From JBBRVW01 sp038246545 (lineage in GTDB: Bacteria > Actinomycetota > Actinomycetes > JACCUZ01): a stretch of DNA of 64,000 nucleotides. Location: assembly GCA_038246545.1 (NCBI GenBank), contig JBBRVW010000001.1:62001-126000 (forward strand). The letters run 5' to 3'. The notes below the pieces were generated by a model. It made no database searches, had not been told where the DNA came from, and was given only the letters and a program-made list of their open reading frames with translations. Below are positions 63,587 to 64,000 of this stretch, one piece after another. Numbering within the stretch: the stretch's first letter is position 1; every line of letters starts with the position of its first letter. The position numbers were made by a program, and so were the translations under genes.

Positions 63587-64000
63587 ATGCCCGACGCGAC
63601 CCTGTCCGACGCCTCCGGATCCGGCTCCTTCCCGCGCGAGAACGCCAGGACCCAGCGCTTCACCCGGGGCGCCCCGCGCAGCCTGCACCTCGACCCGACG
63701 GGCAGCCGGCTGCTGCTCGTCCGGTCCGGCCACGACACCGATCCGGTCGGCTCGCTGTGGTCGATGGACGTGGCCACCGGGCACGAGACGCTGGTCGCGG
63801 ACCCCGACACCCTGCTGGCCGGCGGCGAGGAGCGGCTCTCGGAAGCGGAGCGTTCGCGCCGGGAGCGCAGCCGCGAGGGTGCCGGTGGCATCGTCGGGTA
63901 CGCGACCGACCGCGACACGACGGTGGCGGCGTTCGCCCTGAGCAGCCGCCTTTGGGTCGCCGATCTGGTCGGTGGCGACGGCGTCCGCGAGCTGGCCGCC
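63587..64000 (+). CDS. S9 family (prolyl oligopeptidase-like) peptidase, 5' part
   Basis: The first 138 residues up to the window edge. They show beta-propeller blade patterns of the DPP IV-type N-terminal domain (LHLDPTGSRLLLVRSG, SLWSMDVATGHETLVADP, FALSSRLWVADLVGG) and the linker LSEAERSRRERSRE common in actinobacterial S9 peptidases. The catalytic domain lies beyond the window, so the call is provisional. It is divergent from mshB. Confidence 0.65.
   Translation, partial: MPDATLSDASGSGSFPRENARTQRFTRGAPRSLHLDPTGSRLLLVRSGHDTDPVGSLWSMDVATGHETLVADPDTLLAGGEERLSEAERSRRERSREGAGGIVGYATDRDTTVAAFALSSRLWVADLVGGDGVRELAA

Noticed and set aside
60055..64000. Mobile island at the right end
   Set aside because: Codon use and gene types (mshB, FtsH-like, S9 peptidase) are normal for the chromosome; no tRNA, integrase or direct repeats were seen.

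Overview
The window is a high-GC, gene-dense stretch of an actinobacterial chromosome. It has GTG starts throughout, many 4-base stop/start overlaps, a mycothiol gene (mshB) and the actinobacterial markers DUF3107, DUF3117 and FolP2. Two blocks match Mycobacterium tuberculosis gene order as I remember it. One is TetR-DUF3107-ferritin-like-DEAD helicase-ParA (Rv3208 to Rv3213c region). The other is mgtE-like/mrp/tatB/htrA/rseA/sigE/O-methyltransferase/DUF3117/tag/DivIVA-like/folP2/LOG/dapE/dapD (Rv1232c down to Rv1201c). With the DUF6758, DUF6113 and DUF2332 proteins, a member of the Nocardioidaceae (Nocardioides or close kin) is my best guess. No rRNA, tRNA, CRISPR array, prophage, transposase or plasmid gene is visible, and no gene-free stretch exceeds 300 bases.

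Layout. 0-8 kb: regulators, RNA helicase, ParA with a zinc ribbon, alpha/beta hydrolase, MarC and PHP proteins. 8-21 kb: mixed metabolic and envelope genes. Three of them (MaoC dehydratase, acyl-CoA dehydrogenase, CitE-type lyase) match the enzymes that sit together in the Streptomyces ethylmalonyl-CoA cluster, but here they are scattered. 21-32 kb: MgtE-N/CBS protein, DUF1003, an orphan PilB/GspE ATPase, Mrp, and the TatB, HtrA, RseB-like, anti-sigma and SigE envelope-stress set. 32-50 kb: DUF3117, PaaX, enoyl-CoA hydratase, DNA repair (Tag), DivIVA-like, FolP2, two LOG proteins, a MarR/dioxygenase-like pair, a second ECF sigma with a membrane partner, the lysine/diaminopimelate genes dapE, dapD and dapC, ferredoxin, two tandem M15-like exported proteins and a broken metalloprotease. 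50-64 kb: DUF2254, VanW, flavin reductase, a compact chemosensory set (CheW, receptor, CheA-REC, REC-GAF) without CheR or CheB, an FtsH-like AAA protease, MshB and the start of an S9 peptidase.

Regulatory layer. More than twenty genes have a TANNNT-like -10 box ending 6-8 bases before the start codon, the arrangement of leaderless actinobacterial transcripts. Genes lacking this usually have a clear Shine-Dalgarno sequence or overlap the previous stop. GATC-containing hairpins mark several 3' ends, four of them between convergent genes, and a second family of 49-60 bp palindromes occurs twice. Candidate operators are visible for a TetR/cupin pair, a MarR/VOC pair and the acyl-CoA dehydrogenase.

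Two genes (DinB-like and metzincin-like) carry single frameshifts in short repeats, and two genes (the DEAD helicase and the O-methyltransferase) lack a normal start codon. These could be biology or sequence errors. The most unusual items are the two palindrome families, the scattered ethylmalonyl-CoA-type genes, the orphan PilB with a c-di-GMP-binding-like N-terminus, and the adaptation-free chemosensory cluster with a perfect hairpin before cheA.
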